64,000 nt of DNA, taken from the NCBI GenBank assembly GCA_041672845.1, contig JBAYYV010000002.1:186001-250000 (forward strand), read 5' to 3'. Below the pieces are notes generated by a model. It did not search any database and was not told the DNA's origin. It saw only the letters and a program-made list of their open reading frames with translations. Both the position numbers and the translations under genes were made by a program. Positions 54,708 through 62,668 of the stretch are shown piece by piece; the stretch's first letter is position 1, and each line of letters begins with the position of its first letter. Origin of the DNA: JBAYDV01 sp041672845 (GTDB lineage Bacteria; Bacteroidota; Bacteroidia; Bacteroidales; UBA932).

Positions 54708-56570
54708 TTAATAATTTAAAAATTTCATAAAGTTTTCAGTATTTGTTTTACCCACTATTGGCTCAGATAATATTTTGCCTTCTGTATTTATTATTACAAA
54801 TACAGGTTGTGAAGCGTACCCGAAAGTTTTAGTTTCGTAGTTTCTATATTTTTTACCTCGAGTTTTAAATTCTTTATCAGGAGTAGAGTCATCTATATAA
54901 AGAGTAGCTACTATAAATTGAGAATTCAGTTTTGACGATACTTGGGATTCATTAAGTACTGTGGCTTCCATTTGTTTACAAACGCTGCAGGTATGAGATT
55001 TAAACATTAGGAAAATAGGTTTATTTTCTTTTTTGGCTGTTGCCAATGCTTTATCTAAGTCTTTATATGTTTTTAAAGACGAAAATCCTTTTATTGATGT
55101 ATTATTATCAGTATGCTGGCTCAATAATACTAGGGTAGATCCATCTTTTGGGGGGATAAGACCTGAAATTGATTTTAATGGTGCTCCGAAGAGACCAGGT
55201 ATTATATATACTGCGAACGAGAAACAAACTATAACTATCATAATTCTACCCCATCCTAATCCTTCTATTTTAGTATCGTTTTTAGTTCTGTATACACCTA
55301 AGAAATATAGACCTAATAAGATAGCAAGAACTATCCAGATAGATAAAAATCCTAATCTAGTAATAATGCCCCATCCGAAGTATGCATCTACGTTATAGAA
55401 ATATTTAATAGCAAATCCGAATAATACAAAGGCAAATATTACTTTTATGGTATTAAGCCAACCACCTGATTTTGGTAATTTCTTCATAAATCCTGGGAAG
55501 AATGAGAAAATTACAAAAGGAAGAGAAAATGATAATCCGAATATAGCCATTCCAAGTATTGGTTTTAAAGTAACACCATCAGAAACTGCTGCTGCTAAAA
55601 TAGAACCTACAAATGGACCAGTACATGAGAAAGATACAATAACCATAGCGAAGGCTACGAAGAAAGCGGCTACATATCCACCTTTGTCTGCTTTTCGATC
55701 TGCTTTATTAGCTAAATTATTTGGTAAAGTTATCTCGAAAGCTCCGAAGAATGAAATAGCGAATGTTAAGAATAATAATGCAAAAATAAGATTAGGAATC
55801 CAATGAGTACCTAATGTATCTGGAGCTGTAGTAGTTTGGAATAATGCTACTATTAATCCTAATAATGTATATAGTAAAATAACTGATATAGCGAAAATTA
55901 ATCCTTTTATTATTCCGTTCTTTTTAGAATCTCCACTAACGAAGAAACCTACTGTCATGGGAATCATAGGAAATACACATGGAGTAAATACTCCAGCTAA
56001 ACCTGCAGCGAAGGCTATTAATAAAAACATTAATAAAGATTTTTCCTTTTTGGGATTATTAGTATTAGAAATAGTTTTTATTTCTGTAGTAGCTGTACTA
56101 TCAGTTACAATAGTTATATTTTTGTTAGCTGAAATAGTTTGATTAATAGATTCTTCATTAGTTAAACAAGTTTGTCCATTACAAGTTTGATATGAAATAG
56201 AACCAGTTACTTTGAAAGCTTGATTAGTAAGAGGTTTTATTATTTGTATAAATGTGGCTTTACCAGTAAATAGTTTTACATCTTTCTGAAACCCTGAATC
56301 GAATTCTGTGGTAGCATTTCCTTTATCTTTTACTTGACCTACTAATTCATAATTTGAAGAATCATCAGTTTCTAAAGTAAATGGCATAGGACCATTTGGA
56401 ATAGGAATAGAACTATACACATGCCATCCTACAGATAAATCCACAGTGAAACTAAGCTCTATATTTCCATCTTTTAGCGTTTTAGATGATTGACTAAAAA
56501 AATTGTTTGGTTGTGCATAAATAATAACTGATGTTATTAATATGAAAATGCTAAGTAAAATCTTTTTCAT
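54708..56570 (-). CDS. dsbD: Thiol:disulfide interchange protein DsbD
   Basis: It carries electrons from cytosolic thioredoxin to periplasmic thiol partners. The 620-residue protein has a signal peptide (about 1-20), an N-terminal immunoglobulin-like alpha domain with the Cys pair in YQTCNGQTCL, a multi-span DsbD/CcdA membrane domain starting GVFTPCVFPMIPMTVGFF, and a C-terminal thioredoxin-like domain with HTCSVCKQM (about 527-533). All three redox centres are present. A TATATTTG box lies 50 bp upstream. Confidence 0.95.
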   Translation of the reverse strand: MKKILLSIFILITSVIIYAQPNNFFSQSSKTLKDGNIELSFTVDLSVGWHVYSSIPIPNGPMPFTLETDDSSNYELVGQVKDKGNATTEFDSGFQKDVKLFTGKATFIQIIKPLTNQAFKVTGSISYQTCNGQTCLTNEESINQTISANKNITIVTDSTATTEIKTISNTNNPKKEKSLLMFLLIAFAAGLAGVFTPCVFPMIPMTVGFFVSGDSKKNGIIKGLIFAISVILLYTLLGLIVALFQTTTAPDTLGTHWIPNLIFALLFLTFAISFFGAFEITLPNNLANKADRKADKGGYVAAFFVAFAMVIVSFSCTGPFVGSILAAAVSDGVTLKPILGMAIFGLSFSLPFVIFSFFPGFMKKLPKSGGWLNTIKVIFAFVLFGFAIKYFYNVDAYFGWGIITRLGFLSIWIVLAILLGLYFLGVYRTKNDTKIEGLGWGRIMIVIVCFSFAVYIIPGLFGAPLKSISGLIPPKDGSTLVLLSQHTDNNTSIKGFSSLKTYKDLDKALATAKKENKPIFLMFKSHTCSVCKQMEATVLNESQVSSKLNSQFIVATLYIDDSTPDKEFKTRGKKYRNYETKTFGYASQPVFVIINTEGKILSEPIVGKTNTENFMKFLNY

Positions 56571-56619
56571 AAAATGGATAAGTGTTATAAAGTGTCTATA
56601 GATTATTTCCTTCAGTTTA

Positions 56620-56627
56620 CAAATATA
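56620..56627 (-). promoter_or_regulatory. -7 box of dsbD
   Basis: The minus strand reads TATATTTG, 50 bp upstream of the dsbD ATG. No TTG is present at the usual distance. Confidence 0.4.
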
Positions 56628-56656
56628 ACGCCAAAAAATTATAACATTAGATGTTT

Positions 56657-57397
56657 TTATTTTTTTTCTTGTTCTAGACTTATCGCATATTTGTACAATA
56701 GTTTAACTTGGTAAGCATTCTCAAAATCTATATCATGTGTATTAATATATTCTTTAATTTCTGATTTGTGATTTTTGAAAACTTTCTTGAAAGTTCTTTT
56801 AGAAGCATAATAGATTTTATCATTTTTTACAATTACTGGGTCGATAGATAAAGTATAAGGAGCATTTTTAAAAGAACGTATTTTAGTGAATGTATCATGC
56901 ATAGCATTTTCACCTGAACCACCTACTATTGAAGATGCTTCCGTGACAGATGCTACTTCAGAAGTTCCTCCATAAGGTGTAGATGCTGCAGGTTTTCTTA
57001 CATTTAATTCTTTTACCACTCCGAAAGAATATTCACCGTTTTGTGATAATAAAACGGCATAACTATTATTTATTCTTTTATAAATAGTATTATTACTTAC
57101 TAAAAGTACTACATCATGGTTATTACCTAGAGCTAGAGTATCATTTTTTTCATTAATAAACCAAATGGTTTGAGTAGTAGTAATAATATTAACTTTTCCA
57201 GATTGTATAGATCCATCTTTTAGATAAATAGCTCCATTAGAGAATTTATTCATTACAAATAATAAAGAATCAGGTATATTCCCATTTATTATTCCATTTT
57301 GATCAGCCATTAAATTCCCGTGTATATGCTGAGAATAAGAATTGGTAATACTGAAAAGCATTGTAAGAATTAATAATAATTTCAGAATATTTTTCAT
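56657..57397 (-). CDS. Secreted protein of unknown function
   Basis: A 246-residue protein with a clear signal peptide (MKNILKLLLILTMLFSITNSYSQ). I do not recognise a family. The first half is beta-rich with Asn/Ile/Asp patterns (GAIYLKDGSIQSGKVNI, TIWFINEKNDTLALGN), recalling small phosphate-binding or DUF-type envelope proteins. A Gly/Ser/Glu-rich linker (about 140-170) precedes a Lys-rich helical tail. The ATG at 57397 is chosen for the signal peptide rather than one eleven codons upstream. It diverges from glyS with its own -7 box. Confidence 0.65.
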   Translation of the reverse strand: MKNILKLLLILTMLFSITNSYSQHIHGNLMADQNGIINGNIPDSLLFVMNKFSNGAIYLKDGSIQSGKVNIITTTQTIWFINEKNDTLALGNNHDVVLLVSNNTIYKRINNSYAVLLSQNGEYSFGVVKELNVRKPAASTPYGGTSEVASVTEASSIVGGSGENAMHDTFTKIRSFKNAPYTLSIDPVIVKNDKIYYASKRTFKKVFKNHKSEIKEYINTHDIDFENAYQVKLLYKYAISLEQEKK

Positions 57398-57446
57398 AAT
57401 TTTGAATTTTAAAATATTTATGGTAATCAACAGTGTTATCTTTTAT

Positions 57447-57475
57447 CAAATATATTAATAAAAATCGTATTTTTG
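57447..57475. promoter_or_regulatory. Divergent -7 boxes of the unknown secreted gene and glyS
   Basis: The minus strand has TATATTTG (57447-57454) and the plus strand TATTTTTG (57468-57475), 13 bp apart. The glyS box stands 24 nt before its ATG and overlaps an in-frame TTG codon that is therefore not the start. Confidence 0.45.
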
Positions 57476-57499
57476 CAGGGATTACAAATAAAAAATGAA

Positions 57500-59050
57500 A
57501 TGACTCAAGAAGAAAAATTTAAAGCAATTATCGCACATTCTAAAGAATATGGATATATTTTTCCATCAAGTGATATTTATGATGGCTTATCTGCCGTTTA
57601 TGATTATGGACAAATGGGTGTAGAACTTAAAAATAATATTAAAAAATATTGGTGGGATTCTATGGTAAGACTTCACGAAAACATTGTGGGTTTAGATTCT
57701 GCTATATTTATGCATCCTAAAACTTGGGAAGCATCAGGGCATTTGAGTGCTTTTAATGATCCTCTTATAGATAATAAAGATTCTAAAAAAAGATATCGTG
57801 CTGATGTGTTATTAGAAGATTATTTAGATAAGATAGAAGGTAAAATCGAAAAAGATGTAAATAAAGGTAAGAAAAGATTCGGTGAAAATTTTGATGAAGA
57901 TCAGTTTAGAGCCACTAATCCGAATGTTCTTCGAAATAAGAAAAAATATGATGAAGTTCATATACGCATGGTGGATGCTTTAGAAAAGAATGATTTGGTA
58001 GCTTTAAAAACTCTTATAGAAGCCTGTGGTATAGCTGATCCTATTTCAGGTACTAAAAATTGGACAGATGTTAGACAATTTAATTTAATGTTTAGTACCC
58101 AAATTGGTAGTGTCTCTGAGGATGCTGGTACTATATATTTAAGACCTGAAACAGCTCAAGGTATATTTGTTAATTTCTTAAATGTGCAGAAGAGTGGTAG
58201 AATGAAACTTCCTTTCGGTATTGCACAGATAGGAAAAGCTTTCCGTAATGAAATTGTCGCTAGACAGTTTATTTTTAGGATGAGAGAATTTGAGCAAATG
58301 GAAATGGAATTCTTTGTTAAACCTGGAACAGAAATGGAATGGTTTAAAAAATGGAAAGCAATTAGACTTGCTTGGCATAAAGCTTTAAATTTAGGTGAAG
58401 AAAATTATAGATTTCATGACCATGATAAATTAGCACATTATGCTAATGCTGCTACTGATATTGAATTTAATTTTCCATTTGGATTTAAAGAATTAGAAGG
58501 TATTCATTCTAGAACTGATTTCGACTTATCTAATCATCAGAAAGTATCAGGTAAGAAGTTACAATATTTTGATTCTATAACTAAAGAAAATTATATTCCT
58601 TATGTTATAGAAACTTCTATAGGTCTAGACAGGATGTTTCTTTCTATTTTATCTAGTGCTTATAAAGAAGAAACATTAGATAATGGAGAAAAACGTACAT
58701 TATTATCATTACCAGCAGCACTTGCTCCTATTAAATTAGCTATTTTACCTCTTGTTAAGAAAGACGGTCTTCCAGAAATAGCTAGAAAAATAAGAGACGA
58801 TATAAAATTTGACTTTAACTGTCAATACGATGAAAAAGATAGTATTGGAAAGAGATATAGAAGACAAGATGCTATCGGAACACCTTTTTGTATTACTATC
58901 GATCATGATACTATTAATGATAATATGGTAACTCTTCGTTACAGAGATGATATGTCTCAAGATAGAATTCCTATTGAAAAGATTAGAGGAATAGTAGAGG
59001 AGAAGGTTTCGTATAAAAATTTGTTTAAAAATATTACATCAACTAACTAA
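57500..59050 (+). CDS. glyS: Glycyl-tRNA synthetase (alpha2 type)
   Basis: A class II synthetase of the homodimeric eukaryote/archaeal-like type found in Bacteroidota, charging tRNA-Gly. The 516 residues start MTQEEKFKAIIAHSKEYGYI; the upstream TTG lies in the promoter. Motif 2 is near QIGKAFRNEIVARQFIFRMREFEQMEMEFF, and motif 3 near VIETSIGLDRMFLSIL. The anticodon-binding domain follows with KLAILPLVKKDGLPEIARKI and ending KIRGIVEEKV. It is followed 3 bp later by the DHOD-like gene. Confidence 0.96.
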   Translation: MTQEEKFKAIIAHSKEYGYIFPSSDIYDGLSAVYDYGQMGVELKNNIKKYWWDSMVRLHENIVGLDSAIFMHPKTWEASGHLSAFNDPLIDNKDSKKRYRADVLLEDYLDKIEGKIEKDVNKGKKRFGENFDEDQFRATNPNVLRNKKKYDEVHIRMVDALEKNDLVALKTLIEACGIADPISGTKNWTDVRQFNLMFSTQIGSVSEDAGTIYLRPETAQGIFVNFLNVQKSGRMKLPFGIAQIGKAFRNEIVARQFIFRMREFEQMEMEFFVKPGTEMEWFKKWKAIRLAWHKALNLGEENYRFHDHDKLAHYANAATDIEFNFPFGFKELEGIHSRTDFDLSNHQKVSGKKLQYFDSITKENYIPYVIETSIGLDRMFLSILSSAYKEETLDNGEKRTLLSLPAALAPIKLAILPLVKKDGLPEIARKIRDDIKFDFNCQYDEKDSIGKRYRRQDAIGTPFCITIDHDTINDNMVTLRYRDDMSQDRIPIEKIRGIVEEKVSYKNLFKNITSTN

Positions 59051-59053
59051 AAT

Positions 59054-60046
59054 ATGAAAGATTTATCCACGAAATTTTTAGGGATACCAATTAAAACCCC
59101 TATTATTGCTGCAAGTTGTGTTTTAACCTCAGATTATAAAATGTGTGCTGACATGGAAGAATTAGGGATAGGTGCTATAATAGTAAAATCTTTATTCGAA
59201 GAACAGATCACTAACGAGGTTAAATTCATAGCAGAAAATAGTGTCCAATATCCTGAGATGGAAGATTATCTTCATACTTATATGAAATCATTCTCCATCA
59301 AAACTTATATGGATAAACTTGAGAAAATTAAATTTTCTACGGATATTCCTATTATTGCTAGCATAAATTGTTATTCTCCTGGAGAGTGGTATGATTATGC
59401 TAAACAGATATCAGAATTAGATATTCAAGGCTTAGAAATAAATCTTTTTGATATACCTTTAACTCTAAATATGTCAGGAGAGCAAGTTCAACAAGATTAT
59501 TTTACTATAGTAAAGAAAATAGTTAATGAAGTTAATCTCCCTATTTCTGTCAAGATGAGTTCTCATTTTAATAATATTCCTCTTTTTGTTAGTAAACTTG
59601 CTGGATGTGGTGTGAAATCTGTTTCTTTATTTAACAAATTTTATACACCTGATATAGATGTTGATAAATTGAAAATAACGTCGCCTGAACCATTTTCTCA
59701 TAAAGATGATTATTTGCCAGTGTTAAGGTGGATAGCTATCGTATCATCATTAGTTAAGAATATTGAAATTTCAGCTACTACGGGAATCTTTTCCCCTGAA
59801 ACAGCGGTTAAACAAATTTTGGCTGGCGCCAATACTGTACAGCTTTGTTCTACTTTATTTAAAGATGGGCTTAAGATCATACCTTCTTATATGAAATACT
59901 TAGAAACATTCATGGATAAACATGGGTTTGACTCAATAAATCAGTTTAAAGGAAAATTGAATTATTCAAATGTTAAAAATCCAATACAATTTGAAAGAGT
60001 TCAATTTATGAAAACATTTAATCCGGCTTTTCCTGGATGGGAATAA
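59054..60046 (+). CDS. Dihydroorotate-dehydrogenase-like flavoprotein
   Basis: A 330-residue FMN-type TIM-barrel oxidoreductase. The N terminus LSTKFLGIPIKTPIIAASCVLT resembles class 1 DHODs, with PISVKMSSHFNNIPLFVSKLAGCGVKSVSLF and the phosphate-binding ISATTGIFSPETAVKQILAGANTVQLCSTLF. It belongs to the 'DHOD-like' group often separate from the true PyrD, and could reduce other pyrimidines or substrates. It lies 3 bp after glyS in an apparent operon that ends at the terminator near 60100. Confidence 0.88.
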   Translation: MKDLSTKFLGIPIKTPIIAASCVLTSDYKMCADMEELGIGAIIVKSLFEEQITNEVKFIAENSVQYPEMEDYLHTYMKSFSIKTYMDKLEKIKFSTDIPIIASINCYSPGEWYDYAKQISELDIQGLEINLFDIPLTLNMSGEQVQQDYFTIVKKIVNEVNLPISVKMSSHFNNIPLFVSKLAGCGVKSVSLFNKFYTPDIDVDKLKITSPEPFSHKDDYLPVLRWIAIVSSLVKNIEISATTGIFSPETAVKQILAGANTVQLCSTLFKDGLKIIPSYMKYLETFMDKHGFDSINQFKGKLNYSNVKNPIQFERVQFMKTFNPAFPGWE

Positions 60047-60085
60047 AAAGAAAATATTTTTTAATAAAAGAGTGAAAAAATAGAT

Positions 60086-60121
60086 ATAAAAAAAGGTTAT
60101 TCTAAAAGAATAACCTTTTTT
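60086..60121. terminator. Bidirectional terminator of the DHOD-like gene and tRNA operon
   Basis: AAAAGGTTATTCT (60091-60103) pairs perfectly with AGAATAACCTTTT (60107-60119) around AAA, with T-runs on both strands. It closes the rightward glyS operon and the leftward tRNA operon. Confidence 0.9.
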
Positions 60122-60122
60122 G

Positions 60123-60196
60123 TCGGGATACTCCGACTCGAACGGAGGACCCCCTGCTCCCAAAGCAGGTGCGCTAGCCAACTGCGCCACATCCCG
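60123..60196 (-). tRNA. tRNA-Pro (anticodon UGG)
   Basis: A 74-nt cloverleaf reads leftward with a 7-bp acceptor stem (CGGGATG with TATCCCG, one G-T pair), D arm, an anticodon stem CCTGC/GCAGG around loop TTTGGGA (anticodon TGG) and T arm CTCCG-TTCGAGT-CGGAG. The CCA end is not encoded. It is 12 nt downstream of tRNA-Ser. Confidence 0.95.
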
Positions 60197-60208
60197 AAAT
60201 CTTGCAGG

Positions 60209-60296
60209 CGGTGAGGGGGGGATTCGAACCCCCGGTACGCGTAATGCGCACGGCAGTTTAGCAAACTGCTGGTTTCAGCCACTCACCCACCTCACC
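60209..60296 (-). tRNA. tRNA-Ser (anticodon GCU)
   Basis: An 88-nt class II tRNA. The acceptor stem GGTGAGG pairs with CCTCACC, and the discriminator is G. The anticodon stem GCAGT/ACTGC carries loop TTGCTAA (anticodon GCT), and a long variable arm precedes the T arm GGGGG-TTCGAAT-CCCCC. The CCA end is not encoded. Confidence 0.94.
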
Positions 60297-60347
60297 AAAA
60301 CGGATGGCAAAGATAGTGATACAATTCTAATTTCCAAAAAAATGTTT

Positions 60348-60593
60348 TTAGTTTTTAATTATTTTTGAATATTTAGTTTTGTATAATATATAAATGTATG
60401 CTATCAATAGTATTACATTTATTAATGTTATTATTTCAAAAGCTATTAATGGACCTTTGCTATATGCTGTAATACAACAACATATAGCAGTACTAATCCC
60501 TATTATTCCAGCAATAAATTTACCTGGAAGCAAAAATATATCTGTAATATATAATATCGTACTTACTATTATTAATGTTATTTGTAAAGTCAT
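60348..60593 (-). CDS. Short membrane protein resembling the N-terminal half of NfeD
   Basis: An 81-residue protein with three hydrophobic segments (about 3-21, 24-45 and 50-72). The pattern ITDIFLLPGKFIAGIIGISTAI recalls the LEIFLLPG/GIAGILG signature of NfeD-family membrane domains, which usually carry a soluble OB-fold tail; here there is none, and only 51 bp separate the stop from the tRNA gene. Its start overlaps the end of the upstream PD40-SPOR gene by 4 bp (ATGA), so it is translationally coupled. Identification is tentative. Confidence 0.6.
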   Translation of the reverse strand: MTLQITLIIVSTILYITDIFLLPGKFIAGIIGISTAICCCITAYSKGPLIAFEIITLINVILLIAYIYILYKTKYSKIIKN

Positions 60594-62554
60594 TTTTTAT
60601 TTGTTTTAATATTTATTTCTTTTACTCCTAAATCCTTTAATATATCTAATAAGTTTTCAGCATCTATTTTTTTAGTAAAAGGGCCAATTGTATATATAGT
60701 TTTACTATCAGTATAATATTTGGCAATATTTTTATTACAGCTGGACCTGATAGCTGTAATAATAGTGGATGGTAATATCTTTGGGTAAGATGATATTTCT
60801 ACTTGATAGGAAGTTTTATTTAATTTTGAGTTTTCTAATATTTTTATTTTGGCATTTTTTAATGAAAGCGCTTTTCCATTATTAAAAGCTACTACAAATG
60901 CATTTTTAAAACCAGTTCTTTTTACTTGATTAAGATGTGAAACAGCTTCTTTCTCTGTGTCAAATAATCCTACAGTATATAGGTACTTTCTTGATTTCAG
61001 CTTTTTATAAAAAATAGGACTTAGACCTTTAAGATATTTAATAGAAGCTTTACGCGTGCTTACAAATATTTGTATTTGATAAACTAAACCGTCAGGGAGT
61101 TTATTATTTTCTGCTATTTCTGCTATTTTACCTATTTTAAAAGTATAATCAAATTTAGGTATAGGTTTTTCTATCTGTATATTATATAATTCTCCAAGTT
61201 GTCTTTTAACAAAGGAATATGATATTTTTTTATCGGATTTGTCTATAATATTATCTTTAGGTAATTCTTTTTCTATTTGATTATTATCTTTTACTATAGG
61301 AACTATGCCTTTAGATAAAAATTCTATTTCTAGATTTTGTACTTTCGCTTTAGCTTTATCTAATTTCGATTTAAGAAGAATAGATTTTCCTTCCTTCTCT
61401 GTGATTAATTCTTTTAGAAATTCTTTATCATCAATATTTTCAGTGTTTTCGTAAACTTTTCTATTTTCATCTAAATCTTTTAATATAATATTTAATTTAT
61501 CCTGAAGATTTCTCATGTTAGAAACGAGTGAAGAATATTCTTTCATCATATTTTCAGAGGAATCTCTTTCAGTATTTTCTTTCTTTATTTTAATAGAATT
61601 AACTTTTTGACCTAATTCTATTTTAGTGTTATGTACTTTATGTATTTTGGAATCATTAGAAATAAATAATTCAGCGGATAATATGTCTTTTTGGGCTAAT
61701 TCTTTTTTAATAGCTTTCTTTATTATTTTAGTTACATAAATAGTGATATTAGATTTATTAGTATTTATCTTCTGAAGATTAGTTAATATATTAGATTGCT
61801 CTCTATTAGAAACTAAAATAGAGAAATTTTTGTCGTCAGATTCTAAATACATTATATCATCAGCTGTGGAAGAATAAGGGAACCCTAAATTTTGGGGCTG
61901 TCCCCATTCATGAAATTTCGCATCCCATTTACTAACATATACGTCGTATCCACCCATTCCTGAAAGACCATTAGATGCGAAAAATAGTTTTTTGCCGTCT
62001 TTACTTAGTATAGGAAATATTTCATCTTTAGAAGTAGTAATGTTTTTGCTTGCTAATACTGGAATAGACCATTTATTATTACCTATTTTATTAATATAAT
62101 ATATGTTCCATGCGCCAGTTTTATCAAGAGTAGAATAATAAATAGTATTAGTATTTTTAGGAATATATATAGCGTTATAATATTTATGTATATTTTTTAC
62201 TATTTCGTTAGGATTCGAAACCCATGTTTTTTCTTGAAAATCAGGAATCTTTAGATAAAAATAATCAAGTTTAAAATCACCTTTTGTTACTATTTCTGGA
62301 TTTATTGTGTATTTCAATAAGTTTATGCCGTTCTGGCACTGAAGTGATAAATCCCATACTTTGGAATATAAAATAGTGTCATTTTTAAGATTGGGATTTT
62401 TAAGAAGGTTTTGACATAATTCATAAGCTTCTTTGAATCGATAACTCCTATGAAGAGATAGAATCTTTTCTATGTCTTGGGGATTATTAGCCCTTCCTAT
62501 TAAAGGTATGAGAATGATGGAAATGCTTAGAAAAAGTGATATTATATGTTTCAT
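60590..62554 (-). CDS. Exported PD40-repeat and SPOR-domain envelope protein
   Basis: A 654-residue protein starting at the ATG at 62554, chosen for the signal peptide MKHIISLFLSISIILIPLIG rather than one five codons upstream. A TPR-like stretch (about 25-70) is followed by PD40/WD40-like propeller repeats, with NTIYYSTLDKTGAWNIYYI and FPILSKDGKKLFFASNG motifs (about 115-250). A Lys/Glu-rich coiled coil occupies about 330-420, and the C terminus contains two SPOR-like repeats (about 475-650), which in other proteins bind denuded peptidoglycan. It likely scaffolds the envelope or division septum. Confidence 0.82.
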   Translation of the reverse strand: MKHIISLFLSISIILIPLIGRANNPQDIEKILSLHRSYRFKEAYELCQNLLKNPNLKNDTILYSKVWDLSLQCQNGINLLKYTINPEIVTKGDFKLDYFYLKIPDFQEKTWVSNPNEIVKNIHKYYNAIYIPKNTNTIYYSTLDKTGAWNIYYINKIGNNKWSIPVLASKNITTSKDEIFPILSKDGKKLFFASNGLSGMGGYDVYVSKWDAKFHEWGQPQNLGFPYSSTADDIMYLESDDKNFSILVSNREQSNILTNLQKINTNKSNITIYVTKIIKKAIKKELAQKDILSAELFISNDSKIHKVHNTKIELGQKVNSIKIKKENTERDSSENMMKEYSSLVSNMRNLQDKLNIILKDLDENRKVYENTENIDDKEFLKELITEKEGKSILLKSKLDKAKAKVQNLEIEFLSKGIVPIVKDNNQIEKELPKDNIIDKSDKKISYSFVKRQLGELYNIQIEKPIPKFDYTFKIGKIAEIAENNKLPDGLVYQIQIFVSTRKASIKYLKGLSPIFYKKLKSRKYLYTVGLFDTEKEAVSHLNQVKRTGFKNAFVVAFNNGKALSLKNAKIKILENSKLNKTSYQVEISSYPKILPSTIITAIRSSCNKNIAKYYTDSKTIYTIGPFTKKIDAENLLDILKDLGVKEINIKTNKK

Positions 62555-62582
62555 ATTAATTATTATCAAGTAAATTCATTAA

Positions 62583-62590
62583 CAAAAATA
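62583..62590 (-). promoter_or_regulatory. -7 box of the PD40-SPOR gene
   Basis: The minus strand reads TATTTTTG, 28 bp before the chosen ATG. No clear -33 TTG is present. Confidence 0.4.
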
Positions 62591-62595
62591 CTAAA

Positions 62596-62628
62596 TTGTT
62601 TATATATTAGAAAAAAATCGTAATTTTG
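62596..62628 (+). promoter_or_regulatory. Promoter of secD
   Basis: TTG (62596-62598), a 22-bp spacer and TAATTTTG (62621-62628) match the Bacteroidota consensus. The leader to the ATG at 62669 is about 33 nt. Confidence 0.5.
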
Positions 62629-62668
62629 TAAGCTAAAATATCATCGATATAACTTAAAACGAAATAAT

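Noticed and set aside
55033..55806. Two rightward open frames inside dsbD
   Set aside because: They are antisense shadows of a fully motif-supported membrane protein and resemble no family.
57473..57499. Upstream TTG start for glyS (similar TTG options at 13070, 37624 and 46476)
   Set aside because: Each TTG overlaps a -7 box or ribosome-binding site or adds unconserved residues, while a good ATG begins the conserved sequence.
60120..60368. Rightward open frame running across both tRNA genes
   Set aside because: It is antisense to two clear tRNAs; such 'GGIRTPG'-type translations are a well-known tRNA artefact. The two leftward frames over the same tRNAs are rejected for the same reason.
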